Shown: positions 1-11,313 of the stretch, piece after piece
Layout: each line of letters begins with the position of its first letter
Position numbering within the stretch: the first letter of the stretch is position 1
Origin: Zelopaecilomyces penicillatus
Lineage: Eukaryota > Ascomycota > Sordariomycetes > Hypocreales > Pseudodiploosporaceae
Length of the DNA stretch: 64,000 bases
Direction of reading: 5' to 3'
NCBI GenBank assembly: GCA_005765155.1
Contig: VCCP01000002.1
Location: forward strand, 2,418,001-2,482,000
Program-made: the position numbers and the translations under genes
The notes under the pieces: generated by a model
Database searches by the model: none
The model's input: the letters and a program-made list of their open reading frames with translations, nothing else
What the model was told of the DNA's origin: nothing

Positions 1-1
1 A

Positions 2-1240
2 CTGGAGATCGAAAGAGAACTTCGATATCTGTTGGCTGACGGGGAAACGCTCGCAAGAGCGGTTCAGCTTGCTTGTCGACTTCAGGAACTCGCCGACAGC
101 GCCGCGGTTTCGCGGCGCCAACCCCATACCACCGATACCGAGATCAAGAAGGTCATTACGGAGACCTTAAAAGAACTCGGCATCACAACCAAAGCGAACC
201 AGCCTACTTGGGCAGCAATAGCCAGAGGAGCGCCTAGAGAGCCCAGCGCCCCCGCAGCGAAAGTCATACCAAGAAGACATGCCCGCGAACTGATCATCAA
301 ACCAACCGCAAGGGATGATATCACCAACAGGTCAGCAAGAGACAATCTCAGCGCCCTCGCAGCGGCAACAGGACGCAGGGACGCTGTAGCGACCAGACGA
401 CTACCAAGCGGCGACATCGCGGTGACGTTCTCAGCGCCCACAGATTGGTGGACCACTAATAAAGCGATCTGGCTTCCAGTGTTCGGACCAGATGCGTCTA
501 TTTCCATGAGAACCTACCCAGTATTAGCTAAAGGAATCCCAGCGATCTCGCTGCGGACACAGAGCGAGGACGAAATAAAAACAGATATCCTCCGACGGAA
601 CCCAGCCAAACCTGTTTCCCGTATACACACTAGGCTACCCCAAAACGTGATCGCAACGAGGGCGATGCTCCTTATCGAAGCCACTACCCCAGAGAGCGCG
701 GATAAGCTAGTCAAAGAGGGCCTTTTCTTCGAAGGAGGCTTTTATGAATGCGAACCTTATGACGGAGCGATCAGACCAACAAGGTGCTTTAAATGCCTTA
801 AGTTCGGGCATAAGGCCCGCACCTGCAACGCTGCGGAAGCGATATGCAGGTTCTGCGGCAAAGGCATAAGCACCCACCCAGAGGGATTTGATAAATGCCA
901 TACTCGAGAGAATAAGCAGCTACAGAGCTGCGCAGCCTGCGGCGGTCAATACAAGGCTTTTGCGAACATATGCCCTAAGAAGCAAGCTGAGATCAATAGG
1001 TCAAGGGAGGCCTATAAATGTAGGCCCCTCTAGTTCGATTTAACGCGCTATAATGCAGAAGAAGCGGCGGATACGCAGCTACCCACCTGTGATATCAATA
1101 CCGAACCCATTAAGAACCCAGTTGGCTGCCCCCGTAAAAGGAAAAGCATAATAGGCCAGAACACAATAACAGCGTTCGTCAACAGTCAAACAGTACCAGC
1201 GATGACGCAGGGAGGCAGCATACCTAACCCCACCTCATGA
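2..1240 (+). pseudogene. LINE ORF1, gag-like nucleic-acid-binding protein with zinc knuckles
   Basis: The frame is open from the first base of the window, so the N-terminus lies upstream. Near nt 785-980 it encodes one canonical CCHC knuckle (C-x2-C-x4-H-x4-C, in RCFKCLKFGHKARTC) followed by two further Cys/His clusters (CRFCGKG...H...C and CAACGG...C), the usual layout of ORF1 in Tad/Jockey-like LINEs, where the protein coats the element RNA. An in-frame TAG at 1031-1033 interrupts it. Beyond this stop the same frame stays open for 68 codons and ends at TGA 1238-1240, so I take 1240 as the original end and the TAG as a mutation (one step from a CAG Gln codon, a C-to-T change in CpA context as RIP makes). 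The downstream part is polar and rich in Thr, Pro and Gln. Function is from family knowledge; the extension past the TAG is inference. Confidence 0.8.
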
Positions 1241-4200
1241 TATTATCCATACTTTACTGGAATATTAGAGGCGGGGGCTCAGAGAGAGCTGAGATACCGA
1301 TGAGATCGCGCAGCGAGCACGACATCATCGCAATACAAGAGTCATCCATAAGCCCATGGACTAAAGCACCCTTCGCAGCAGGCAAAGGCAAGTACTATAT
1401 GATATGGGGCTGCGGCCGCGCTGCTATATTCATACATAAAAGACACGACCTCGCGTCGTGGTCGTGGCGAGCGGGCAGGGACTGGGCCTGCATCACACTT
1501 GGGCAAGGAGAGAATGCCCTCACAGTGTGGTCTATATACTCAGAACCCTATAACGGGAGACAATGGACCACACCCCTCACCGAGATACCCCAGCTGCGAG
1601 GACGACACATCCTCGTAGGAGATCTCAATATGCACCACCCTATGTGGGACGCTCACTATAGAAGACAACCAGGAGCCCAGATCATCCTTGACTTAGCGCA
1701 GCGCTGGCGCCTCTCCCTCGCCACTCCCCATGGTACAATAACATGGGCCAGAGGCAACAGGAGACCTAGCACATTAGACCTAGCCTGGTACAGCTCAGAC
1801 CTGATATGTGATTATCTAGGCACAGATACAGATATAACAGGATCGGATCATTTCCCGCAGGTAGTGCGGACCGAGACAGCGGCGAGAACTCACCCCCAAG
1901 CAACAATAACCAAGGGATGGGTCTAGGGAAAGATGGATGAGGTCAAAGTCCGAGAAACGGCCAAGCTAGCCTTTAATGGCCAAGAAGAATATACGGATAT
2001 CGATCAGGAAGCAGACGCATTAATAACGCAGCTACATAGCATCGCAGACCAAACGACCCCACAAAGGAACAGCAAGGCCAAGGAAATACCCACACCATGG
2101 TGGAATGAGACCACCCGGGAAGCGATCCACGAACTCCGAGCAGCAGGTCGCCGCTACCGCGCTCTGAGGTCGCAAGTTAATCTGAGGGAGCTCCAGACCT
2201 GCGAGAAACACTATACCAAGGTCCTTCATACAGCAAAGAGGGAGAGCTGGCGCAAGCTCCTAGCCTCAACCTCGCTGAGGGAGAAGGGTATCTGGGATCT
2301 AGAGAGATGGGCTAGGCTTAAGAGTCATATAGCCCCAGAGCCACCTACGCTACCACCGCTTATACGCAGCGATAACACAGAGGCGATCACAGCCACAGAG
2401 AAGGCTGCAGTCCTAGCAGCGAAGTTCTTCCCCCCCCCATTGCATACAGAAGGGAGGCTTAAAACAGCCGGATACGGTAGAATCCAAATCAAACAGGCTG
2501 TCGACCCAGATGAGGTCGAGCAGGTACTCCACAGCGTAGGAGCATGGAAAGCCCCTGGCGAAGATGGTATCCCGATGGGATTCCTCAAGGCCTGTGGCCA
2601 ACCGCTCTACGCAGCGATAGCGCACCTAGCGACCAGGAGCCTTGAATCGCAATACTTCCCGCAGCGTTTTCGCCGCGCGGTAGTAGTGGTCCTTAAGAAA
2701 CCAGGGAAAAAACCAACAGCCTACCAGACTACCGGAGGCTGGCGGCCTATATCCCTACTAGCCACAGTAGGGAAGGTTATCGAAGCGATCCTCAGCAGGC
2801 GCATCTCCAGCGCAGCGGAACAGATAGGCCTTCTACCAAAGGGCCAGATGGGAAACCGGGCAGGCAGAAGCACCGAGACTGCAGTTTCAGCTGTTATCGA
2901 AGGGGTGCAAGCAGCCTGGGGTAGCGGCGGTAACGCAGCTCTACTATAGCTCGATATCAAAGGCGCATTTGACACAGTCCCCCACCATCGACTGCTCCTA
3001 ACCCTATAAGATGAAGGGTTTCCAGAATGGATGGTTAACTGGCTGCGCAGCTACCTCGATGGGAGGACAGTGAGGCTACGTCTAGATGGCACCCTAACCG
3101 ACCCTTATGAAATCCTGGCCGGGGTCCCATAAGGGTCCCCTTTATCCCCAATCCTCTTTATTATCTATATCGCTACCCTATACCGGGCCTTGGCCGAGAT
3201 ACAGGGCCTGAATATAATAGGATTCGTAGATGATATGAATCTACTTAGCAGCGGCCCTGATGCAAATAGTATATACCTACGGTTAAAGAAGGCCTGGAGG
3301 ATATGCAAGGCCTGGTCCAGAGCCAGCGGGCTAGAATTCGCACCGGATAAGTTCGAGCTGATCTACTTTACAAAAGCGCACGCAGCGCCAACGCAGGGTC
3401 TCCTTCTCGATAACGCTACGGTAACCCCTGCAGAGCATGCGCGGATGCTTGGCATCGAGCTCGATAGGAAACTCACCTTCTTCAAACATTGGGCAAGGAT
3501 TCAGGGTAAACTCACATCACAGAACCTAGCACTCACAAAGCTCGCCGCGAGGACGTGGGGACCCCCTCTCCGCATGGCCCGGATCATATACACGACGGTA
3601 ATTCGCAGCGTTATCGCATATGGAGCGACAACCTTCCATAAGATCGATAAACCACCAACCTCGAAGGGAATTAAATCAGCATACGCTGCACAAACCCTGT
3701 GCCTACGCAGCGTTACCGGAGCGTATAGGGCTACCCCAGTATACATCCTCGAATCCGAAGCATATATACCACCCTTAGACCTATATCTCACACAACAAAA
3801 GACCAGAGGCCTCGCCCGCCTACAGGCCCACGTGGGATTCTTTAAGCAAATACGCGATACCGTAGCGCTATCGATGCGATCTCGACGCCCCCGACAGCCC
3901 AATCCCCAAGGAGAGAAGCTATTACTCGAGACCAACATACTACTCAGCCATCATTGGCTGGGAGAGAGAACCCCCACAGAGGCCCTTCTACACTGGTGGA
4001 GGGAACGATGGCTAGCGAAGAAGTCGCGAACTAGCTGCGCCGCAGCAACGCAGCCCATAGCCCTAAGCTGGAAGACACTAAGGAAGTATGATAGCCTCAC
4101 TAAAGCAGAGAGCTCGCTGCTCATTCAGATCAGAACCGAAAGGATCGGGCTAAAAGCGTTCCTCCATCACCGTATGGTCCCTACATGCCCCACGCCGCTA

Positions 4201-4458
4201 TGTAGCTGCGCCGACGGGGGGAGGGAGACAGCAGAACACCTAGCCCTATGGTGCCGGGATGTCCCAGAACAACTCCACCGGAGCCTCAGACAGAAGATCA
4301 CACCACTCCAGAGCAGGACTGACTGGATCAGCGCACTCGCTGCGCCATCCACAGCAAAGGAAATCACACGATGGATAATGAGGCTGGAAAGGCTACAGGA
4401 ATACAACCTGGCGCTACGAATACAGGACGCTGAAGACGACACAACAGCAGCGAGATAG
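1237..4458 (+). pseudogene. LINE ORF2: endonuclease, reverse transcriptase, C-terminal zinc motif; four in-frame stops
   Basis: One continuous frame of 1074 codons is read from ATG 1237. Residues 1-210 form an endonuclease/exonuclease/phosphatase domain, with LYWNIRG at 6-12, QE at 34-35, GDLN at 128-131, STLDLAW at 178-184 and GSDH at 202-205. The RT follows: KAPGEDGIP, WRPISLL, LDIKGAFD, a GVP-stop-GSPLSPILF block and the catalytic FVDD at 663-666 (nt 3223-3234). Near the C-terminus C989, C991, H1001 and C1006 form a CCHC-like motif typical of this clade. Stops at nt 1924 (TAG), 2947 (TAG), 3007 (TAA) and 3130 (TAA) break the frame. The last sits where the family has Gln in GVPQG, showing CAA to TAA directly; the 1924 codon could come from CAG or TGG. 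There are no frameshifts. The product would nick target DNA and reverse-transcribe the element RNA in the nucleus; this copy is dead. Confidence 0.88.
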
Positions 4459-4660
4459 CAGGGGCGCCGCGGCGCTTCAATTTAGGGGTATCTACAAACG
4501 ACTATATGCCCGCCTCAGCGGGGTAGCAGCGACCTCAGTCCGAGTCCTCCTCCGAGTCACATAAGTCCACAAGGACGACTTACTGGCAACAATACTGGTT
4601 TTGCGTACCACAAGAGTTAGACACGCAGGCGCAGCGAGGGCGCAACCTGTCGCCAGACTA

Positions 4661-4682
4661 GGGGGGGGGGGGGGGGGGGGGG
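4661..4682 (+). repeat. Homopolymer run of 22 G
   Basis: There are twenty-two consecutive G bases, preceded by CTA and followed by CAGGG. The run lies in the presumed 3' UTR of the LINE. It could form a G-quadruplex in the RNA or DNA, and its exact length is prone to sequencing error. Confidence 0.95.
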
Positions 4683-4725
4683 CAGGGAAGAAAGGAAGGA
4701 AGGACCTACCTGTCAGAGCGGCTTG

Positions 4726-4766
4726 AGGAAGGAAGGAAGGAAGGAAGGAAGAAGAAGGGAAGGAAC
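4726..4766 (+). repeat. AAGG/GGAA microsatellite
   Basis: About six perfect AGGA units are followed by degenerate GAAGAAGGGAAGGAA. It sits 44 bases after the G22 run, and both are purine-only on the plus strand. Confidence 0.9.
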
Positions 4767-5041
4767 GAGGTTTATATAGTGAGGGCGGTGAGGCCAAGCT
4801 GCGGCAGAATTGCGCAGATCACCGGCAGCTGCCAACAGTGTTGGGAGTTGAAGCTATCACGACAACGCCTCGAGGCAGCAGCGACATCACCAACAACTAC
4901 CACAACGAGCCCAGGGACGGAATTCCACAGAAGCCGGCAGAAGCCAGGCGAATCCCGTACCCATCCGACCACCCAAAAACATCAGAAACGGGAGGACGAA
5001 GCGATATAGCTGCTACAAACAGTTATAACACAAATACTAAC

Positions 5042-5058
5042 CCGGCCATATAGGCCGG
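5042..5058 (+). other. Hairpin in LINE 3' UTR (CCGGCC stem)
   Basis: CCGGCC and GGCCGG are separated by ATATA, a perfect 6-bp stem with a 5-base loop. Confidence 0.6.
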
Positions 5059-5227
5059 TCCTACTAACCCCCAGCCTTATGGCTCCGATATAGCAGACGC
5101 ATAGGCATCGCATCTAACACGCCGATTCCCCGTCAGCCACCAGATACGGAGGTGAGATCCGTTATGTACAGGAGGCAAAGACCAACGCTGCGATAACGCA
5201 GAGAGAGCATAACATAGTTAAAAAGAG

Positions 5228-5260
5228 GATAGGGGTTTTCATCTGTTTTTCCCCCCTATC
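5228..5260 (+). other. Hairpin in LINE 3' UTR (GATAGGGG stem)
   Basis: GATAGGGG at 5228-5235 pairs with CCCCTATC at 5253-5260, an 8-bp stem around a T-rich loop. Confidence 0.6.
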
Positions 5261-5283
5261 TATTAAATAGAGAGGGACTGCTT

Positions 5284-5322
5284 ACCCTATATAGGGTCTA
5301 GCCTAGAATATATATAGGCTAG
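5284..5322 (+). other. Palindrome plus hairpin just before the LINE tail
   Basis: A 14-base perfect palindrome ACCCTATATAGGGT lies at 5284-5297. CTAGCCT (5298-5304) pairing with AGGCTAG (5316-5322) follows directly. The two structures sit 14-50 bases before the TAA tail, where LINE reverse transcriptases usually recognise their RNA. Confidence 0.6.
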
Positions 5323-5335
5323 TACAGTGTAAGAT

Positions 5336-5357
5336 TAATAATAATAATAATAATAAT
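5336..5357 (+). repeat. (TAA)7 tail marking the LINE 3' end
   Basis: Seven TAA units lie exactly at the switch from GC-normal to AT-rich DNA. Simple-repeat tails are known for several LINE clades. The identification as tail is inferred from position. Confidence 0.6.
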
Positions 5358-8300
5358 ATTATTTAAAGTATATTTATAAAGTACTTTTATATTCTTATTA
5401 TATCTTTTATATAAATCCTTAATAAAGATAAATGTCTTTTCTTTTAAGATATATTAATCTTAAAGTATTATATTATTATTTATTAATATTTATTTTATTA
5501 AGTTTTTTATAAATAATATTTATTATTAATTATTTAATAATAATAATATTCTTTTATTTAATTTATTTTAAGAATACTTTTAATATATAAATAATATCAA
5601 TTAAAAAAAAAATAGAATTAGAATTAAAATCCTAAATAAAAAGGATATTAAATAAGTTTAAGATAAGCTTAATATATTATTAGATTTTACTTTTAAATAA
5701 TAATAAAAAGTATAAATATTTATTTTTATTTTTTATTATTATAAATATATAATATTTAATAATATAGCTTTAATTTAATATTATTATAATATAGGATTAT
5801 TAAAATAATAAATATTATTTTATTTTATTTTAAAGTTATTTAATATTTATAATTATTTTATATTCTTTAATAGTTTTTATATAGAGTTATTTAAATCTTT
5901 TTATTTTATAAATATTTATTATTTTTAATCTTTTTTTTTATTTTTTTTTTATTATTAAAATATTTTTTTTATTCTTATATAATATTCTTATTATTATTAT
6001 TTAAGATTTAAAAAGGGCCTGGTTTATTATCTATTATCTATTAAGATAAGAATAGATTATTTAATACTTATTTTATTAAATTAATATAAAAGATTAAATA
6101 GATTTCTTTTAGTATATTTAATATAATTATTAAAAATATAAAAATAATAATTACTTTATATTTAATATATAACTAATTTAGTTTTTAATTTAAATAATTT
6201 ATTTTAATATTATATAAAGAGAGCTATATATTAGCTTTAAAAAGAAAATATTTTATTAAATATTAAGTATTATTCATAGCTTTTTAAGCCTATTATTATA
6301 TATAAATAATAGCTATTTATATAAGATTAGCTTTAAATTAAAAGTAATTAAAGATTATAATTATTTATCCCTTTAATAATATTTTATTCTTATTTAAATA
6401 TAGTTTTTATTATATTAAATTAATCTTAAATCTATTTAATAATCTATTAAGGCTTATATTAATTATAAAGGATTCCTTATTATTAAATATTAATTAATAG
6501 GCTAGAAAATAATTAATTTTAAATTAAATTATAAAAAGTATATAATTATTTAAAAAATAATTTAGATTTCCTAATTTATATATTTTATATTATTATTTAT
6601 TTATAAATAATATATAATAAAAAGGAATTATTATATATTAATTAACTTATATAATATAATTTAAAAATAATTTAATTAATTTAAATCTTTATTTATAATA
6701 ATCTTTTTTTAAAATCTATAAAAGTATTATTAAATATCCTAAAATTATTTAATATATACTTTAATAATTATAGATATTATTACTTTTAATTAAATATATT
6801 TTAATAAATAATCTATAATAATTATTAAGAATTTTAATAAATTATCTTATTTTAAAAGCTTTATTATAAAGTTAATAGATATTTATATTTAATATTTATT
6901 TATAATAGATAATAATTAAAATAATCCTTAATATTATTATTAAAAGATATAGCTACCCTAATATATTAAATAATTATATATAAATTAATAAATTAATTAT
7001 AATATATTATTTTAATAATAATTATAATATGAAAGCTTAAATATTTATTTTTATTTTAGATATTTTATTAAAAAAGAATTATAAATCCTTTTAATAATTA
7101 TAATAATAAAGGATTCTTAATTTAAAAGCTAGAGTTAATCTTTATAAATTAATACCTTATATATATTTATTTATATAATTTATTATTCATTCTTTTATTT
7201 TAATTTTAATAAAGAATTATTATATATCTTTTATAATTATAAATAAGATTCTTTTAAAAAGCTTAATCCTAAAAGCTGAATAAATAAATATCTTTAAATA
7301 ATATTATTTTATTTAAAAGATTATTTATTTTCTCTTTAAATAATATATATATATATATATATTAAAGCTATCTTAATTAAATATATAATTTATATTAGGA
7401 TTATCTTTTTATCTTTTATATCTTGTTCTCTTTTTAATAGGATATTAAATTAAACGTTTAAGAGCTAGATTAATAATAAAAATAATATTAAAAAGATAAA
7501 AGTATTTCTATTTATCTAGTTTATTATTTAAAGAGCTCTTTAAAATCTATAAAATATTTTAAATTTTTATAATTAATTAAAATAATAAATAGCTTTATTA
7601 CTTTTTTAAGTTTAATTAATTATATTTTTAAATATAATATATTTATTAGAAATTCTTTATTATAAATTATATAATTCCTTTTAATTATAATAAATTTAAT
7701 TAAATAATATATAATTAATAATAGGATATTATTATATATTTATAATAGATATTCTTTAAATACCTTTCTTAAATAATTAGCTTTAATAATTATATTCTTT
7801 TTAAAATCCTATTAAGCTAGAATTAGTTTTATAATAAATATTTATTTTAATACTTTAAAAGCTAAGTCTTTTATATTACTTTATTAAAAAAGGATTTCTT
7901 TATCTATTAAATAGATAAATAATTTAATTAAAATAAAAAAGAATAAAACAAATTCTTAATAAAATTTAATAAAGCTTAAAAAGCTTTTAATTTTTTATAT
8001 TTATATAAATATTCCTTATTTTTTTATAATTATAATCTTCTTAAATATTAAATATATAGCTTTTCTTATTTTAATAATAAACCTTAAATATTAAATAATA
8101 ATTATAATAAATATATATCTATTAATATTAATAAATAAGCTAGTCTTTTATAAGTATATAAGAATATTTTAAATCTTTTATAAATAATCCTTTTTAAAGC
8201 CTTTTAAATATATAAGAATATTATTTAAATATATTATAATAAACTTATTTAAGATATATTCTAAAATTAAATTAATATATCTTTAAAAGATTATTAAAGT

Positions 8301-10777
8301 ATTTAATAAATTAAATAATATAATAAGCTATTTAAATAAATTAAATTGGATTTAAAATACTATAAGATATTTATCTTTTTCTATAATCTAAATAAATATT
8401 AAATAATAATCTTAATATTTTTTAATTAATAATAATAGATATTAATCCTTTATTATAATTTTATTTAAAGCTTAATAATTTATATAAAATCTTTATTCTT
8501 TTATAGCTTTTTTAATAAAAAGAATAGATATAATAATTAAAAAAAAGCTAGCTTTAATTTATCCTTTATTTATTAATTTTATAATTTATTTTTATATCTT
8601 TAATAGATAATTCTAGGGTATATTATATAAGGGTCTTTAAAGTAGATTTATTTATTATTTATTTAATTTAATTTAGATTTAAATATAATAATTTATTATT
8701 CTTTAATATAAGAGTAAGCTATTAATTTCCTTCTTATTAAATAATATTATAAAACTATATAATTCTTTAAAAAGCTATAATAGGATTATAATTTATCCTA
8801 TATATATTTTAAATAAATTATTTAAAGTATTATATTTTTTAATAATATTTATTAGGATAATATTTATTTTATAAATATTAATAATAAAAGATTTATTTAT
8901 ATTAAATATCTCTTATCTTAAATTTTTTTATTAATATAATAAATATGAATTCTATAATTATAATAATATTTATATACTTTACTTAAATAAAAATCTTTTT
9001 TATAATTATTTTATTTATTTAATTAATCTAAAGTTCTTTCTTTTTAATAATAAAATAAATTTATTTATATTATATTTAAGGTAATCTTAAAATTAAATCT
9101 TTTAATAATCTTAGGATTATATATATAATTAAAATAAAATCTTAATTATTAATATTTATTTATACCTTAATTATAAAGTATATCCTATAATCTTTAATTA
9201 ATTCTATAATAATCTTAAATATATATAATCTTAAAAAATATATTAAATCTAATTTTAATTATTAAGTTATTTATTTATTAATTATATTATAATATTTATA
9301 TCTTAAATTAATCTATATATTTATAAATATAATAAAGTTTAAAAGAATAGAAATTAAAAATAAATATTTATTTAATCTAATTTTAATATTTTATTTCTTT
9401 TTTATTATAATTTAATATTAATCTTTTTTTAGGATTATTATATAATTAATTTATCCTTAAATAAGATTTAATTTAAAAATAATTTTTTTTTTAATCTTTT
9501 AAATTAAAATTAAATATTATATTAGAATTAATAATATTAATATTAATAATATATTATAATTATATAAGGTAATATTAATTTTATAAATATTCTTAGTTTT
9601 TTTAATAAATATAAATACCTTTCTCTTTTTTTTATATAATATCTTAAATAAAACCTATCTTATAATTAATTACTTATCTTTAATAAATATAATTAAACCC
9701 TTTTTTAAATTCTTTTTAAATCCTATATAATATTTAATTATAACTATTATATTAATATTAATTATTAATATATCTTTATTAGCTTAAATAAAGAGAGCTA
9801 TATATAGGATAAGGTATTATTTTTATTTATTGTTTTTATTTTTTTTTAAATTAAATATTTTAAATTCTATAATAATCTAATAATAATAAAATATAATCTT
9901 AATATAATTAATATAAAAGATAATTTAATTTAAATAGATATGTTATATCTAATAATTAAATATATAATAAAGCTTAATTAATTTTATTAAATTAAATTAT
10001 ATTAAATTATTTATTATTATAAGTTTTTATCTAAAATATATATAAAAAGGGAAAAAGCTTATTAAAATATTATTTAATATATTCTAGTTTAATCTAGATT
10101 ATATCCTTATAATAAAGATTATAGAATATTAATATTATATATTTTAAAAGCTTATTTTAATTATATATTTAATTTAATTTATTTATTAAATAAAACTTTT
10201 AAATATATCTTTAAAAGAATATTAATATATTACTTTAAATAATTTTCTATTAATTTTTATATCTCGTAATAAAATCTTTATTAATAATAATTTTATAATA
10301 AATAATTATTAATTAAGCTAAGAAAATATATTTTTATTATTATTAAATAATTAAGATAAAGAAAAGGATATATATTTTAAATAAATAAATTTTTTTATTT
10401 TCTTTTTTAAATTATTAATTTTATAATCTGAATTAATAATTTATATCTTTATATAAATAATAGCTTATTTATTCTTTTATAATAAATTATATAGATTCTT
10501 AAAAATAAATAAAATAGATTATTAATATTTTAATATAGATAATTATTTTATTTTAAAGAATATATCTTTTTTTTTAATAGAGTATAAAAAGTAAGTTTAT
10601 TAAATATAATAAGCTAGTTTTATAATTATTATAAATAGGTATTAAGAATAATATTAATAAATTTAAAAAGAAAGAGAAATCTTTATTTTAATCCCTCTTC
10701 TTATACTAGTAGGGCCTGGTTTAGACCTATTTTATCTTTATATTTAAGGCTTAAGCTTTTAAGCCCAAGCCTATAAT

Positions 10778-10920
10778 AGGATTAAAGATATATAACCTGA
10801 TTTTAATAGATTACTTTATTAAACTAGTAAAAGATCTAATAATATTAATTCTTTATATTAATTCTATATCTTATAATAGCTTATAAGATAAAGGCCTAGC
10901 TTATATAAAAATACTATTAT
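10778..10920 (+). repeat. 143-bp direct repeat, left copy
   Basis: It starts AGGATTAAAGATATATAACC and ends AAAATACTATTAT. It aligns without gaps to 11,171-11,313; the differences I see are mostly C/T or G/A transitions. It could be a terminal repeat of a small non-autonomous LTR element. Confidence 0.75.
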
Positions 10921-11170
10921 AATTATCTCTCTTTTTATAAATAATATAACTTTAAATTATAATATATTTATAAGATTAGCTTAGATTTTTCTTATTATTA
11001 TCTTATTAAATTATAAGCCTAAAGCCTTTAATTATATTATATATTATAAGCTATTATAAATCCTTAAAGCTAAGGCTTTATAAACTAGTTAATCTGGCTT
11101 ATATATAATTTAAACCTATAACCCTATATATTAGGTATTCTAATCTATAAAGTATTAATATAATTATAAA

Positions 11171-11313
11171 AGGATTAAAGGTATATAGCCTAATTTTAAT
11201 AAACTATTTTATTAAATTAATAAAAGATCTAATAATATTAATATCTTATATTAATCCTATATCTTATAATAGCTTATAAAATAAGGGCCTAGCTTATATA
11301 AAAATACTATTAT
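11171..11313 (+). repeat. 143-bp direct repeat, right copy
   Basis: It is the same length as the left copy and in the same orientation, starting AGGATTAAAGGTATATAGCC. The interval between copies is 250 bp, so the whole unit would be 536 bp. Confidence 0.75.

Larger units (their letters stand above)
4459..5335 (+). other. Probable LINE 3' untranslated region
   Basis: This GC-normal stretch follows the ORF2 stop and ends at the (TAA)n tail. It holds a 22-base G run, an AAGG microsatellite and four perfect inverted repeats able to form hairpins (5042-5058, 5228-5260, 5284-5297, 5298-5322). Short open frames at about 4779-5053 (Thr/Pro-rich, 70-76 codons, two overlapping frames) have no recognisable domain and I do not call them genes. 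A second element fused here cannot be excluded. Confidence 0.5.
1..5357 (+). mobile_element. Tad1-type non-LTR retrotransposon (LINE), 5' cut by window edge
   Basis: Two overlapping reading frames in LINE order are visible: a zinc-knuckle ORF1, then an ORF2 with an apurinic-type endonuclease, a reverse transcriptase and a C-terminal Cys/His motif. No RNase H domain is evident after the RT. Base composition is GC-normal to GC-rich, in strong contrast to the AT-rich DNA on its right. The right boundary is set by a (TAA)7 run at 5336-5356, where composition changes abruptly; a short tandem-repeat tail fits a LINE 3' end, but no target-site duplication can be checked because the 5' end lies outside the window. 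The element carries five premature TAG/TAA codons, so this copy cannot make intact proteins. The placement of 4459-5335 inside the element as 3' UTR is inferred from composition and tail, not from homology. Confidence 0.85.

Noticed and set aside
4779..5053. Two overlapping short frames after the LINE as genes
   Set aside because: They are low-complexity Thr/Pro/Arg-rich, lack domains and lie in the presumed 3' UTR.
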